Shown piece after piece: positions 52,833-62,210 of a DNA stretch of 64,000 nt; position 1 is the first letter of the stretch, and every line of letters starts with the position of its first letter. The notes beneath the pieces were generated by a model. It saw only the letters and a program-made list of their open reading frames with translations. It did not search any database and was not told the DNA's origin. Source of the stretch: Bradyrhizobium sp. SRS-191 (lineage in GTDB: Bacteria > Pseudomonadota > Alphaproteobacteria > Rhizobiales > Xanthobacteraceae); NCBI RefSeq assembly GCF_024586915.1, contig NZ_JANBVS010000017.1:62001-126000 (forward strand). The letters run 5' to 3'. Position numbers and translations under genes: made by a program.

Positions 52833-54209
52833 ATGACGTCGTTCGGCTTTCTCAACCTGAAGGGAATCCGCGGCCAGATCACGGCACTGGTGGCCATCTC
52901 GATCGTGGCGCTGCACGCCATCATCACGGCGACATTCCTGATCTATCGCGCCGAGCAGCCTCCAGGCGAGAACGAGGCCGGTCCTTTCCAGCTCGCCACC
53001 GTCATCCGTGTGCTCGGCCACGCTCCCGCCGACGAGCGCACGCGTCTGCTCGCCGACATCGCCCGGGCCTATCCCGAGTTCGACATCAGGCCGCAGTCCG
53101 CACCGCTGCCGCCGGAGTTGGCGATGCCGAGTCCGCCGCCGGGCAGAGACGGCCCGCCGCGCGGCGAGCCGGAGGGCGGGCGCGGGCCCGGCGGCTTTCG
53201 CGGTCTCGGCCCCGGCTACCGCGTCTTCATGCCGCCGCCCGGGTCGCCCGCACGCCGCGTGGTCTTCGCGCTGCCCGACGGTGATCTGATCTCGGCCAAG
53301 GCGCCCGACCGGCCGCACCGGCCGCCGTTCTGGGGCGCGCCGTGGATGACCACGATCCTGTTCGCGTTGATCAGCACGACGCTGCTCGGACTGTGGGCGG
53401 CCCGCGCGCTGACGTCGCCGCTGTCGAGCTTCGCCAAGGCGGCGGAGAATTTCAGCCTCGACGGCGAGGGGCCGGCGCTGCCCGAGCGCGGCCCGGAGGA
53501 GATCCGGTCGCTGGCGCGCGCGCTGAACCGGATGCGCCAACGTATCACCGCGCTGATGAACGACCGGACCAAGATGCTGGCGGCGATCAGCCATGACCTG
53601 CGAACACCGCTGACGCGCATGCGGCTGCGCTGCGAATTCGTCGAGGACGAGTTGCAGCGTAGCCGCATGCTCGCCGACCTCGATCAGATGCATGCGATGC
53701 TGGGCTCGGTGCTCTCGTTCCTCCGCAATGGCCGCAAGCTGGAGCCGATGACCTTGGTGGACATTGCGAGCATCCTTCAGCTCGTCGCCGATCAGTTCGC
53801 GGATGTCGGGCACAATGTCAGCTATGTCGGTCCGGCCCACGCCATGGCCACCGTGCGGCCCGACGATCTGATGCGCTCGGTCACCAACCTGGTGGAGAAT
53901 GCCGTCAAATACGGGACCGAGACCAGCATCCGCCTGACCGTCCAAGGCCATCGGCTCACCATCGACGTCGAGGACAACGGACCCGGCATCAGCGACGCGC
54001 GCAAGCCCGACATGCTGGAGCCGTTCGTGCGGGGAGACGATGCCCGCAACATGGACGAGGCCACCGGCTTCGGCCTCGGCCTGTCGATTGCAAAGGCGAT
54101 CGTGCAGGCCCATGGCGGCGAGTTGTCGCTGCACGACCGCAAGCCGAGCGGACTGATTGCGCGCATCGAGCTGCCGCTGAGCGAAACCCATCTTCGCCCT
54201 GCGGCATGA
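52833..54209 (+). CDS. Sensor histidine kinase (second system)
   Basis: From ATG 52833 (an adjacent GTG lies at 52830) the 458-residue kinase has helices at about 13-38 and 170-190, a periplasmic loop with a Pro/Gly-rich stretch (about 95-140), HAMP, HisKA with AISHDLRTPLTRM (His254), and HATPase_c with NLVENAVKYG, EDNGPGIS and GFGLGLSIAKAI. The Pro-rich sensor differs from the paralogue at 27294. Target genes unknown; the downstream PRC-barrel gene is on the opposite strand. Confidence 0.93.
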   Translation: MTSFGFLNLKGIRGQITALVAISIVALHAIITATFLIYRAEQPPGENEAGPFQLATVIRVLGHAPADERTRLLADIARAYPEFDIRPQSAPLPPELAMPSPPPGRDGPPRGEPEGGRGPGGFRGLGPGYRVFMPPPGSPARRVVFALPDGDLISAKAPDRPHRPPFWGAPWMTTILFALISTTLLGLWAARALTSPLSSFAKAAENFSLDGEGPALPERGPEEIRSLARALNRMRQRITALMNDRTKMLAAISHDLRTPLTRMRLRCEFVEDELQRSRMLADLDQMHAMLGSVLSFLRNGRKLEPMTLVDIASILQLVADQFADVGHNVSYVGPAHAMATVRPDDLMRSVTNLVENAVKYGTETSIRLTVQGHRLTIDVEDNGPGISDARKPDMLEPFVRGDDARNMDEATGFGLGLSIAKAIVQAHGGELSLHDRKPSGLIARIELPLSETHLRPAA

Positions 54210-54218
54210 CGCACGAAC

Positions 54219-54240
54219 GCGCCCGGATGAAGCCGGGCGC
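54219..54240. terminator. GC hairpin between convergent genes
   Basis: GCGCCCGG, six bases, CCGGGCGC, directly after the kinase stop. No T-run on the plus strand, so termination may be inefficient or Rho-assisted. It faces the end of the PRC-barrel gene. Confidence 0.5.
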
Positions 54241-54275
54241 GCCGTGATTGCGATACAGAGTGGCCGAGAGGCTGA

Positions 54276-54818
54276 TTACTCCGAGTACTTGAACTCGGGC
54301 ATCGACTTCAGCTGGTCCTTGGTCGCGTTTATCATCGCGTGGTCGGGATACCAGCGGCTCTTTGACGAGCTCATGGAGGACGACGACGAGGTGCCGGTGG
54401 CGGCGCCGGTCGTCGTGGTGGAGGCCGGCGGGTTGGTCGACGACGTCGTGCCCGAAGCCGGGGCGTTTGAGGCGGTGTTCGACTGGACCGGCTGATCCGA
54501 GAACTTCACCTGGTCGAACGACACGGCGACGAGGTGCTCGCCCATGCCGAGGAAGCCGCCGACGCCGATCACGACGCCCTTGACGTTGCCGGTCTTGTCG
54601 ACCAGCAGGTCGTCGATCGAGCCGACATTCTCGTTGTTGTTGTTGTAGACCTTCACGCCGACCAGCTTCGAGCTGCGCCAGTCGCCCTGATAGGACGCCG
54701 CAGTGGTGTCGCTCTTGATGGTGGTGCTGGTCGTGGTGGTGGTGCTCTCGGCAGCGAAAGCCGCAGTCGCGAGCAGCAGGGAACCGGCGAGGCCGGCCGC
54801 AACAGTCTTCATCACCAT
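54276..54818 (-). CDS. Secreted PRC-barrel protein with Ser/Thr-rich segments
   Basis: From ATG 54818 (GGAG 8 nt upstream) the product is 180 residues: signal peptide to about 24 (VMKTVAAGLAGSLLLATAAFA), a Thr-rich linker, a PRC-barrel domain (SSKLVGVKVYNNNNENVGSI), then a Ser/Thr-rich stretch (about 105-150) and a short C-terminal motif (DHAMINATKDQLKSMPEFKY). This domain layout is common in Bradyrhizobium and may bind envelope or stress ligands; function unknown. Confidence 0.82.
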   Translation of the reverse strand: MVMKTVAAGLAGSLLLATAAFAAESTTTTTSTTIKSDTTAASYQGDWRSSKLVGVKVYNNNNENVGSIDDLLVDKTGNVKGVVIGVGGFLGMGEHLVAVSFDQVKFSDQPVQSNTASNAPASGTTSSTNPPASTTTTGAATGTSSSSSMSSSKSRWYPDHAMINATKDQLKSMPEFKYSE

Positions 54819-55000
54819 GTGGTGTCTCCTCTCAGTGAATGGTGACGAGAGAACTGCAACGGCCATTCGGCGTTCCGCCGGAACCACGATTTCGTCACGC
54901 TGCGCGACAAGCGGTCTCAGTGCAGCGCGGCAGTGTTACTTTGTGACGTTTGAGGTGGATGTGTTGACGGAGCACGCAATCTGCTAACCGCGAGGACGGT
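54819..55000. other. Upstream region of the PRC-barrel gene
   Basis: Contains a possible promoter for the minus-strand gene; no sequence recognised with confidence. It ends at the family B repeat. Confidence 0.3.
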
Positions 55001-55347
55001 TGGCTCCCTCTCCCCGTTCTTACGGGGTGAGGGGCAGCTGCACGGGAAGATTTTGTAGAGACACCTGTCCCGAAGCGCTCCAGCCTCACCAAAGGCGTTG
55101 AGATATCACCTCGAGACCAAGCATCAACCTAAAACCCCGCAGGAGGCGAACGTCCAGACGAACACGGCAGTAGCCCCGCCGTTGCAAGCGACCTGTGATG
55201 TCAATTCATGCTTGCGGACGATTTCGGATTTATTGAAGAGGCAAATCGCGCCCAGTGAAGGACCGGCGCTTCTGCTCAACAAGCAATTCCCGTGCAGCTG
55301 CCCCTCACCCCAGCCCTCTCCCCGTGAAGAACGGGGAGAGGGAGCCG
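55001..55347. repeat. Palindromic intergenic element (family B), left arm shortened, long centre
   Basis: Left arm GGCTCCCTCTCCCCGTTCTT-ACGGGGTGAGGGGCAGC has lost the GAGAGGGTCGG part seen in other copies. Right arm at 55300-55347 is complete (GCCCCTCACCCCAGCCCTCT-CCCCGTGAAGAACGGGGAGAGGGAGC). Between them lie about 260 nt, lower in GC, with no gene I can support. Confidence 0.75.
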
Positions 55348-55378
55348 ACCGTCCGAGTGGCAAAGACCTCGCGGTCAC

Positions 55379-55672
55379 CTACGCCGCCAGCGCGCCGTCC
55401 TCGTCGACGGCCTCCGCGTAGAACGCGATCGTCTCATAGCGGTAGTCGCAGAGCCGGCAGTGCCACAGATAGGCAGTGCGGCGGCCGTCCTTCTCGACCC
55501 ATGAGGGCAGCGCGATCGGCTCGCTGCATTGGGCGCAGGGATTGTTGCGCGGCAGGTCCAGGACGCGCACGGCCGGTGGCGTGCTGTCGGGCCCGCGGAA
55601 GTGAATCTCGGTTGCCTTGATGTCGGTTGCCTTGATGTCGGTTACTTTGATGTCCGTCGTCGTCACGGCCAT
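55379..55672 (-). CDS. Small zinc-ribbon-like protein with N-terminal pentapeptide repeats
   Basis: The 97-residue product has CAQC and CRLC pairs 29 residues apart (NPCAQCSEPIAL, LWHCRLCDYRYET), typical of a zinc ribbon. The N-terminus is a four-copy T-D-I-K-A/V repeat coded by 15-nt units (nt about 55615-55665). GAGGGAGCG lies about 6 nt upstream of the ATG. The function is unknown; such ribbons bind DNA, RNA or protein. Alone, between a repeat element and a transglycosylase gene. Confidence 0.68.
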   Translation of the reverse strand: MAVTTTDIKVTDIKATDIKATEIHFRGPDSTPPAVRVLDLPRNNPCAQCSEPIALPSWVEKDGRRTAYLWHCRLCDYRYETIAFYAEAVDEDGALAA

Positions 55673-56039
55673 GACGCGCTCCCTCTCTGTTCAGGCTTCT
55701 TGAATGAGTCAGGCTTGCTGTCGAACTAACGAGATCGATGATAGCTGCGCGCCGACTGATTTGCACGGGCCCGGATGCCGCGCGACATCCGACCTCACGG
55801 AGTTGAGATCGGAGGCGTTTAAGTCGATTGCCGCTGATGACGAGAACCGGCGCAGCAACATGCCTCGCAGTGGTGAAGGCAGCAGTTGTCGCCGGCATGG
55901 ATCCGGGACCGCCCGGAGCATTCTGCCTGATTTTTGCCACATTATCGCCCGGCGTTCGTACCAATTACGGTGTGCAAAGTGTCAACGCGTGTTTGGGGGG
56001 CTGCTCGGCACGCGCACGGTTCCCGGGGGATCCTGACAC
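55673..56039. other. Divergent region upstream of the lytic transglycosylase
   Basis: About 370 nt. Short frames are present, but none has a ribosome binding site or recognisable content. Slightly lower GC than the genes around it. Confidence 0.3.
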
Positions 56040-56846
56040 ATGAAACGTCTCGTGCTGACGGCCTGCCTGGCAGGCTTTGCGATGGCTGGCCACCTGCCGT
56101 CCGTCATGGCGGCCGAAGATGCGAACACCGCTTCGGACAGCGCCAAATCGGACGGTACCAAGGCGCGGTCCGGCAAGGTCAAGCTGGCCCACGTCCGCGC
56201 CGACAGCATCAAGGAGCTGGCCGCGCGCGGCGCCGTCACCAGGACCGCGCGCGAGGTCGAGGCGATCGAGGCCGTCAGCAGCGCCGATACCGGCCAGCCG
56301 ATGGATGCCAATGCCGCCGCGCCGGCCGACGATGCCATGCCGGCCGACACCGCCGCTCCGGAGCCGCGCGAGGGCGACCGCAAGGCCGCCGATGCCAAGC
56401 CCAAGCACATGAGCACCGGCCACCCGCATATCGATGCGCTGGTCGCCGTGCACGCCGCCGCCAACAACATTCCGGAAGCGCTGATCCACCGCGTGATCGT
56501 GCGCGAGAGCAAGTATCAGCCGAACCTGGTCGGCCGCTGCGGCTGCATCGGCCTGATGCAGATCAAGCTCGGCACCGCCCGCGGCCTCGGCTACACCGGC
56601 GATGCGGCCGGCCTGCACGATCCCAACACCAATCTCACCTATGGCGTGCGCTACCTCGCCGGCGCCTACCGCGCCGCCCGCGGCGATCACGACCGCGCCG
56701 TGGCCTATTTCGCCAAGGGCTATTACGAGGAGGCCAAGCGGCAGCGCGTCGCGGATGCCCGTCCCGCCGGCCGGCCGGACCGCGTGAGCGCGCCGCTCGA
56801 CATCACGCCGAAGATCGCAACCTCGCGCCACGTCCGCGCGCACTGA
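56040..56846 (+). CDS. Lytic transglycosylase, SLT domain, secreted
   Basis: The 268-residue protein has a signal peptide (about 1-27; KRLVLTACLAGFAMAGHLPS) and a disordered Ala/Asp/Lys-rich linker up to about 120. The SLT domain (about 128-245) carries the catalytic glutamate Glu156 in VRESKY and the conserved GLMQIK (GCIGLMQIKLGTARGLGYTG) and NLTYGVRYLAG segments. It cleaves murein strands with anhydro-muropeptide release. A promoter and riboswitch follow it. Confidence 0.9.
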   Translation: MKRLVLTACLAGFAMAGHLPSVMAAEDANTASDSAKSDGTKARSGKVKLAHVRADSIKELAARGAVTRTAREVEAIEAVSSADTGQPMDANAAAPADDAMPADTAAPEPREGDRKAADAKPKHMSTGHPHIDALVAVHAAANNIPEALIHRVIVRESKYQPNLVGRCGCIGLMQIKLGTARGLGYTGDAAGLHDPNTNLTYGVRYLAGAYRAARGDHDRAVAYFAKGYYEEAKRQRVADARPAGRPDRVSAPLDITPKIATSRHVRAH

Positions 56847-56894
56847 GGCCGGTTGGTTCCTAAGCCGTCCCCGATGTCTTTCCGTGACACTCCG

Positions 56895-56922
56895 TTGACA
56901 CCGGGGCGTATCGGTCTATTTT
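56895..56922 (+). promoter_or_regulatory. Sigma-70-type promoter of the thiamine operon
   Basis: TTGACA (56895-56900), 16-nt spacer, TATTTT (56917-56922). Transcription would begin near 56930, just before the riboswitch. Confidence 0.72.
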
Positions 56923-56931
56923 AAGCGCGTT

Positions 56932-57022
56932 CCGAGGGGAGCTCCGAGGGGGAGCTGAGATACCGCAGCGTGAATGCGGTGACCCTTTGAACCTGATCCG
57001 GGTCATGCCGGCGAAGGGACAG
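56932..57022 (+). ncRNA. TPP riboswitch (thi box)
   Basis: The conserved core is clear: GAGGGGGAGCTGAGATACC, the stem GCAGCGTGAATGC, then ACCCTTTGAACCTGATCCGG, GTCATGCCGGCGAAGGGAC. Thiamine pyrophosphate binding would mask the ribosome binding region, since the thiO ATG is at 57025, only a few bases after the last riboswitch bases. It controls the thiOSGE(C) genes downstream. Confidence 0.93.
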
Positions 57023-57024
57023 GG

Positions 57025-58038
57025 ATGCAGCAGACAACGACCCGCGGGGATCGTCCCGTATCCATCATCGGCGCCGGTATTGCGGGCGCCTGGCAGGCCT
57101 TGCTGTTCGCGCGCGCCGGCCATGACGTGACGCTGCACGAGCGCAGCGACGCGGCGCTGATGCTCTCCACCAGCCATTGGGCCGGCGGCATGCTGGCGCC
57201 GTATTGCGAGAGCGAGATTTCCGAGCCCGTCATCAGCCGCCTCGGCCTCGCTTCGCTCGACATCTGGCGGCGCGAGATGCCGGAGACGCCGTTCAACGGC
57301 TCGCTGGTGATCGCGCATGCCCGCGACCGCGCCGATTACGACCGGTTCGCCCGCCGCACCTCCGGCTATCAGCGGCTCGATGCGGCCGGTCTCGCCGAGC
57401 TCGAGCCGTCGCTCGAGGGCCGCTTCCGCGAAGGCTTGTTCTATCCGACCGAAGGCCATGTCGAGCCGCGCCGCGTGCTGCCGAAGCTGCATCAGCGCAT
57501 CATCGAAGCCGGCGGCCGCGTGCTGTTCGACAGCGACGTGAAGGCCGGTGATCTCGACGGCCTCGTGATCGACTGCCGCGGCCTGGAGGCGCGCGACGCC
57601 GAACCCGAGCTGCGCGGCGTCAAAGGCGAGATGATCCTGATCGAGACATCAGAGGTGCAGCTCGCGCGCCCCGTGCGGCTGATGCATCCGCGTTTCCCGC
57701 TGTATCTGATCCCGCGCGAGGACAATCTGTTCATGCTCGGCGCCACCTCGCTCGAGGCCGAGGACACCGGCGTCTCCTTGCGCTCGGCGCTGGAGCTGCT
57801 GGGCGCCGCCTACTCCGTGCATCCGGCATTTGGCGAAGCACGCATCCTCGAATTCGGCTCGGGCCTGCGGCCGGCCTATCCCGACAACCTGCCGCGCATC
57901 ACGGTCAAGGGCGAGCGCGAGATCCGCGTCAACGGCCTCTACCGCCACGGCTTCCTGATTGCGCCGGCCCTGGCGCAGGCGACGCTCAACTACGTCGCGC
58001 ATGGCCAGATCGACAATGAGGTGATGCGATGCGCGTGA
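57025..58038 (+). CDS. thiO: Glycine oxidase ThiO
   Basis: ThiO oxidises glycine to iminoglycine, which is the C-N precursor for the thiazole. The 337-residue FAD protein begins with the dinucleotide fold (SIIGAGIAGAWQALLFARAG). It has GGMLAPYCE, LFYPTEGHVEPRRVLP and a C-terminal LRPAYPDNLPRI motif typical of DAAO-family enzymes. Its start is directly after the riboswitch, and its stop overlaps the thiS start by 10 nt. Confidence 0.92.
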   Translation: MQQTTTRGDRPVSIIGAGIAGAWQALLFARAGHDVTLHERSDAALMLSTSHWAGGMLAPYCESEISEPVISRLGLASLDIWRREMPETPFNGSLVIAHARDRADYDRFARRTSGYQRLDAAGLAELEPSLEGRFREGLFYPTEGHVEPRRVLPKLHQRIIEAGGRVLFDSDVKAGDLDGLVIDCRGLEARDAEPELRGVKGEMILIETSEVQLARPVRLMHPRFPLYLIPREDNLFMLGATSLEAEDTGVSLRSALELLGAAYSVHPAFGEARILEFGSGLRPAYPDNLPRITVKGEREIRVNGLYRHGFLIAPALAQATLNYVAHGQIDNEVMRCA

Positions 58039-58226
58039 CCGTCAACGGCGAAGCGCGCGACATCAGCGCCACCGACGTCGCCGCGCTGCTCTCCGAGCTC
58101 GATTATGAAGGCACCCATTTCGCGATCGCGCTGAACTACGACGTGGTGCCGAAAAGCCGCTGGGCCGAGACGGCGCTCAAGACCGGCGACGAGATCGAGA
58201 TCATCACGCCCCGGCAGGGAGGGTGA
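58029..58226 (+). CDS. thiS: Sulfur carrier protein ThiS
   Basis: A 65-residue ubiquitin-fold protein ending in Gly-Gly, whose C-terminus carries thiocarboxylate sulfur for the thiazole ring. The fold is apparent in VTVNGEARDISATDVAALLS and KTGDEIEIITPRQGG. It overlaps thiO and is followed by a palindromic element before thiG. Confidence 0.93.
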   Translation: MRVTVNGEARDISATDVAALLSELDYEGTHFAIALNYDVVPKSRWAETALKTGDEIEIITPRQGG

Positions 58227-58265
58227 TGATGCCGATGGAGCACTCGCTCTCACGACCCGCACAGC

Positions 58266-58384
58266 CGTCGTCCCTGCGAAAGCAGGGACCCATAACCACC
58301 GGCCGCGGTGATGGCGCTCGATCTCTCCAACCGTGCCTCAAGCGACATCACGCGGTATGGGTCCCGGCGTTCGCCGGGACGACA
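58266..58384. repeat. Palindromic element (family D) inside the thi operon
   Basis: The arms CGTCGTCCCTGCGAAAGCAG-GGACCCATA and TATGGGTCCCGGCGTTCGCC-GGGACGACA are related to the element at 131. It lies between thiS and thiG, so the hairpin would be part of the operon mRNA. Confidence 0.78.
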
Positions 58385-58428
58385 GCTGTATTCGTGGCGA
58401 CCACCGTCCGACATGACGGAGACAATCG

Positions 58429-59211
58429 ATGCTGAAATTCTACGACAAGACCTTCGCCTCGCGCCTGCTGATCGGCTCCGCCCTCTATCCCTCGCCCGCC
58501 ATCATGCAGGACGCGATCCGCGCCTCGGGCGCCGAGATCGTCACCGTATCGCTGCGGCGCGAGGCCGCCGGCGGCAAGACCGGCGATGCGTTCTGGAAGC
58601 TGATCAACGAGCTCAATGTCACGGTGCTGCCGAACACGGCCGGCTGCCGCAGCGTGCGCGAGGCCGTCACCACGGCCAAGCTCGCACGCGAATTGTTCGG
58701 CACATCCTGGATCAAGCTCGAAGTCATCGGCGACAACGACACCTTGCAGCCTGACGTCGTAGGTCTGGTCGAGGCCGCCACCATCTTGGTCAAGGATGGC
58801 TTCGAGGTCTTCCCCTATTGCACCGAGGATCTCACCGTCGCGACGCGCCTGGTCGATGCCGGCTGCAAGGTGGTGATGCCCTGGGCCGCGCCGATCGGCA
58901 GCGCCAAAGGCATCATCAACCGCGACGCGCTGAAGCTCTTGCGCGACCGCCTGCCCGACATCACCCTCGTCGTCGACGCCGGTCTCGGCGCGCCCTCGCA
59001 TGCCGCCGAAGCGCTCGAGCTCGGCTACGACGCCGTGCTGCTCAACACCGCGATCGCGAAAGCTGCGGACCCGATCGCGATGGCGCGCGCTTTCAAGCTC
59101 GGCGTCGAGTCCGGCCGCACCGCCTACGAGGCCGGGCTGATGGACGCCCGCGATTTCGCCTCGCCCTCCACCCCTGTCGTTGGGACCCCGTTCTGGCATG
59201 CCGTATCCTGA
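58429..59211 (+). CDS. thiG: Thiazole synthase ThiG
   Basis: The 260-residue TIM-barrel enzyme builds the thiazole phosphate from DXP, iminoglycine and ThiS thiocarboxylate. Lysine 96 in SWIKLEVIGD is the known Schiff-base position, with LQPD, VMPWAAPIGSAKGI and DAGLGAPSHAAEALELG following. Its stop overlaps the thiE start by 14 nt. Confidence 0.94.
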   Translation: MLKFYDKTFASRLLIGSALYPSPAIMQDAIRASGAEIVTVSLRREAAGGKTGDAFWKLINELNVTVLPNTAGCRSVREAVTTAKLARELFGTSWIKLEVIGDNDTLQPDVVGLVEAATILVKDGFEVFPYCTEDLTVATRLVDAGCKVVMPWAAPIGSAKGIINRDALKLLRDRLPDITLVVDAGLGAPSHAAEALELGYDAVLLNTAIAKAADPIAMARAFKLGVESGRTAYEAGLMDARDFASPSTPVVGTPFWHAVS

Positions 59212-59806
59212 TCGCTTCTATCCCGTCGTCGACAGCCTCGCCTGGGTCGAGCGCCTGACAAAACTCGGCGTCGGCACCGTGCAACTGCGCGCGAAGAATC
59301 TCGACGACGGCCAGGCGCTGCAGATCGTCACCGACGCGCTTGAAATCACCAAGGGCACAGCGACGAAGCTGATCGTCAACGACTACTGGCGCGCCGCTGT
59401 CGTCGCGGGCGCCGAGCATGTCCATCTCGGCCAGGAGGACTTTGCGGAGGCCGACGTCAAGGCGATCAAGGACGCCGGCCTGACGCTCGGCCTCTCCACC
59501 CATGACGATGCCGAGTTGGAGAATGCGCTCGCCGCCGAGCCCGACTACATCGCGCTCGGCCCGATCTTCCCGACCACCCTGAAGGCGATGCGCTTCGCGC
59601 CGCAGGGCATCCCGAAGATCACCGTGTGGAAGCAACGCATCGGCGATATCCCGCTGGTCGCGATCGGCGGCATCAAGCTCGAACAGGCTGCGGAGATCTT
59701 CGCCGCCGGCGCCGACTCCATTGCCGTGGTCAGCGATGTCACCCAGAATGCCGACCCGGACGCGCGCGTCCGCGCCTGGCTCGATGCGGCCAAGGAGCCG
59801 GCCTGA
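59198..59806 (+). CDS. thiE: Thiamine-phosphate synthase ThiE
   Basis: From ATG 59198 the 202-residue enzyme joins hydroxymethylpyrimidine pyrophosphate and thiazole phosphate. Motifs: VQLRAK, LIVNDYWRAAVVAGAEHVHL, GQEDF, GLSTHDDAEL, PDYIALGPIFPT. An upstream ATG at 59180 in the same frame lies inside thiG and is less likely. A palindromic element separates it from thiC. Confidence 0.92.
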   Translation: MPYPDRFYPVVDSLAWVERLTKLGVGTVQLRAKNLDDGQALQIVTDALEITKGTATKLIVNDYWRAAVVAGAEHVHLGQEDFAEADVKAIKDAGLTLGLSTHDDAELENALAAEPDYIALGPIFPTTLKAMRFAPQGIPKITVWKQRIGDIPLVAIGGIKLEQAAEIFAAGADSIAVVSDVTQNADPDARVRAWLDAAKEPA

Positions 59807-59868
59807 TGCGCCCGCATTTTGCGAATGCGTCTGAGAGTCGTTGCACGAGCTCGCAGCTCCGAGCGCGG

Positions 59869-60040
59869 TGCGCTCCCCTCCCCCCTGCGGGGAGGGGTCG
59901 GGGGTGGGGGTCCACACGCGCGGCTGTCGGTGAGAGGTCAAATCCACTTTACAGCACAAACAAGCGCTCACTCATCAGCATCGAATTCCGGGCACCCCCA
60001 CCCCCGACCCCGCCCCGCAAGGGGGGAGGGGAGCGCACTG
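59869..60040. repeat. Palindromic intergenic element (family A) between thiE and thiC
   Basis: The arms GCGCTCCCCTCCCCCCTGCG-GGGAGGGGTCGGGGGTGGGGGTCC and CACCCCCACCCCCGACCCCG-CCCCGCAAGGGGGGAGGGGAGCGC surround about 75 nt. Same family as 16420 and 23601. The remaining thiE-thiC gap shows no second TPP box. Confidence 0.85.
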
Positions 60041-60175
60041 AGATCGCCGCAACATCTCGCTTCAACACGTACATTCGCAACACCGGCCGCTTCGACAAAT
60101 CCCGCTTCGCCCCCTCGCCTCTGAACTCCGCGCTCGCGTTCGGCCCGGCCGACAACAATTGACCAGGAGGATCCC

Positions 60176-62077
<1,902 letters not shown>

Positions 62078-62099
62078 CGCGGCGCGCGTCTCCCTCGAT

Positions 62100-62160
62100 C
62101 GTCATGGCCGGGCTTACCCCGGCCATCCATCAAAGCCGGGCGCAAGCCCGGCTTTGATTC
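62100..62160. repeat. Palindromic intergenic element (family C-like) after thiC
   Basis: CGTCATGGCCGGGCTTACCC-CGGCCATCC is followed by the complementary pair TCAAAGCCGGGC and GCCCGGCTTTGA. Relative of 44370. It may terminate thiC transcription. Confidence 0.75.
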
Positions 62161-62210
62161 CAATGTTCGACTCACATCAGCACGCATTTCGCTTCCAGCG
62201 ACCACTCCGC

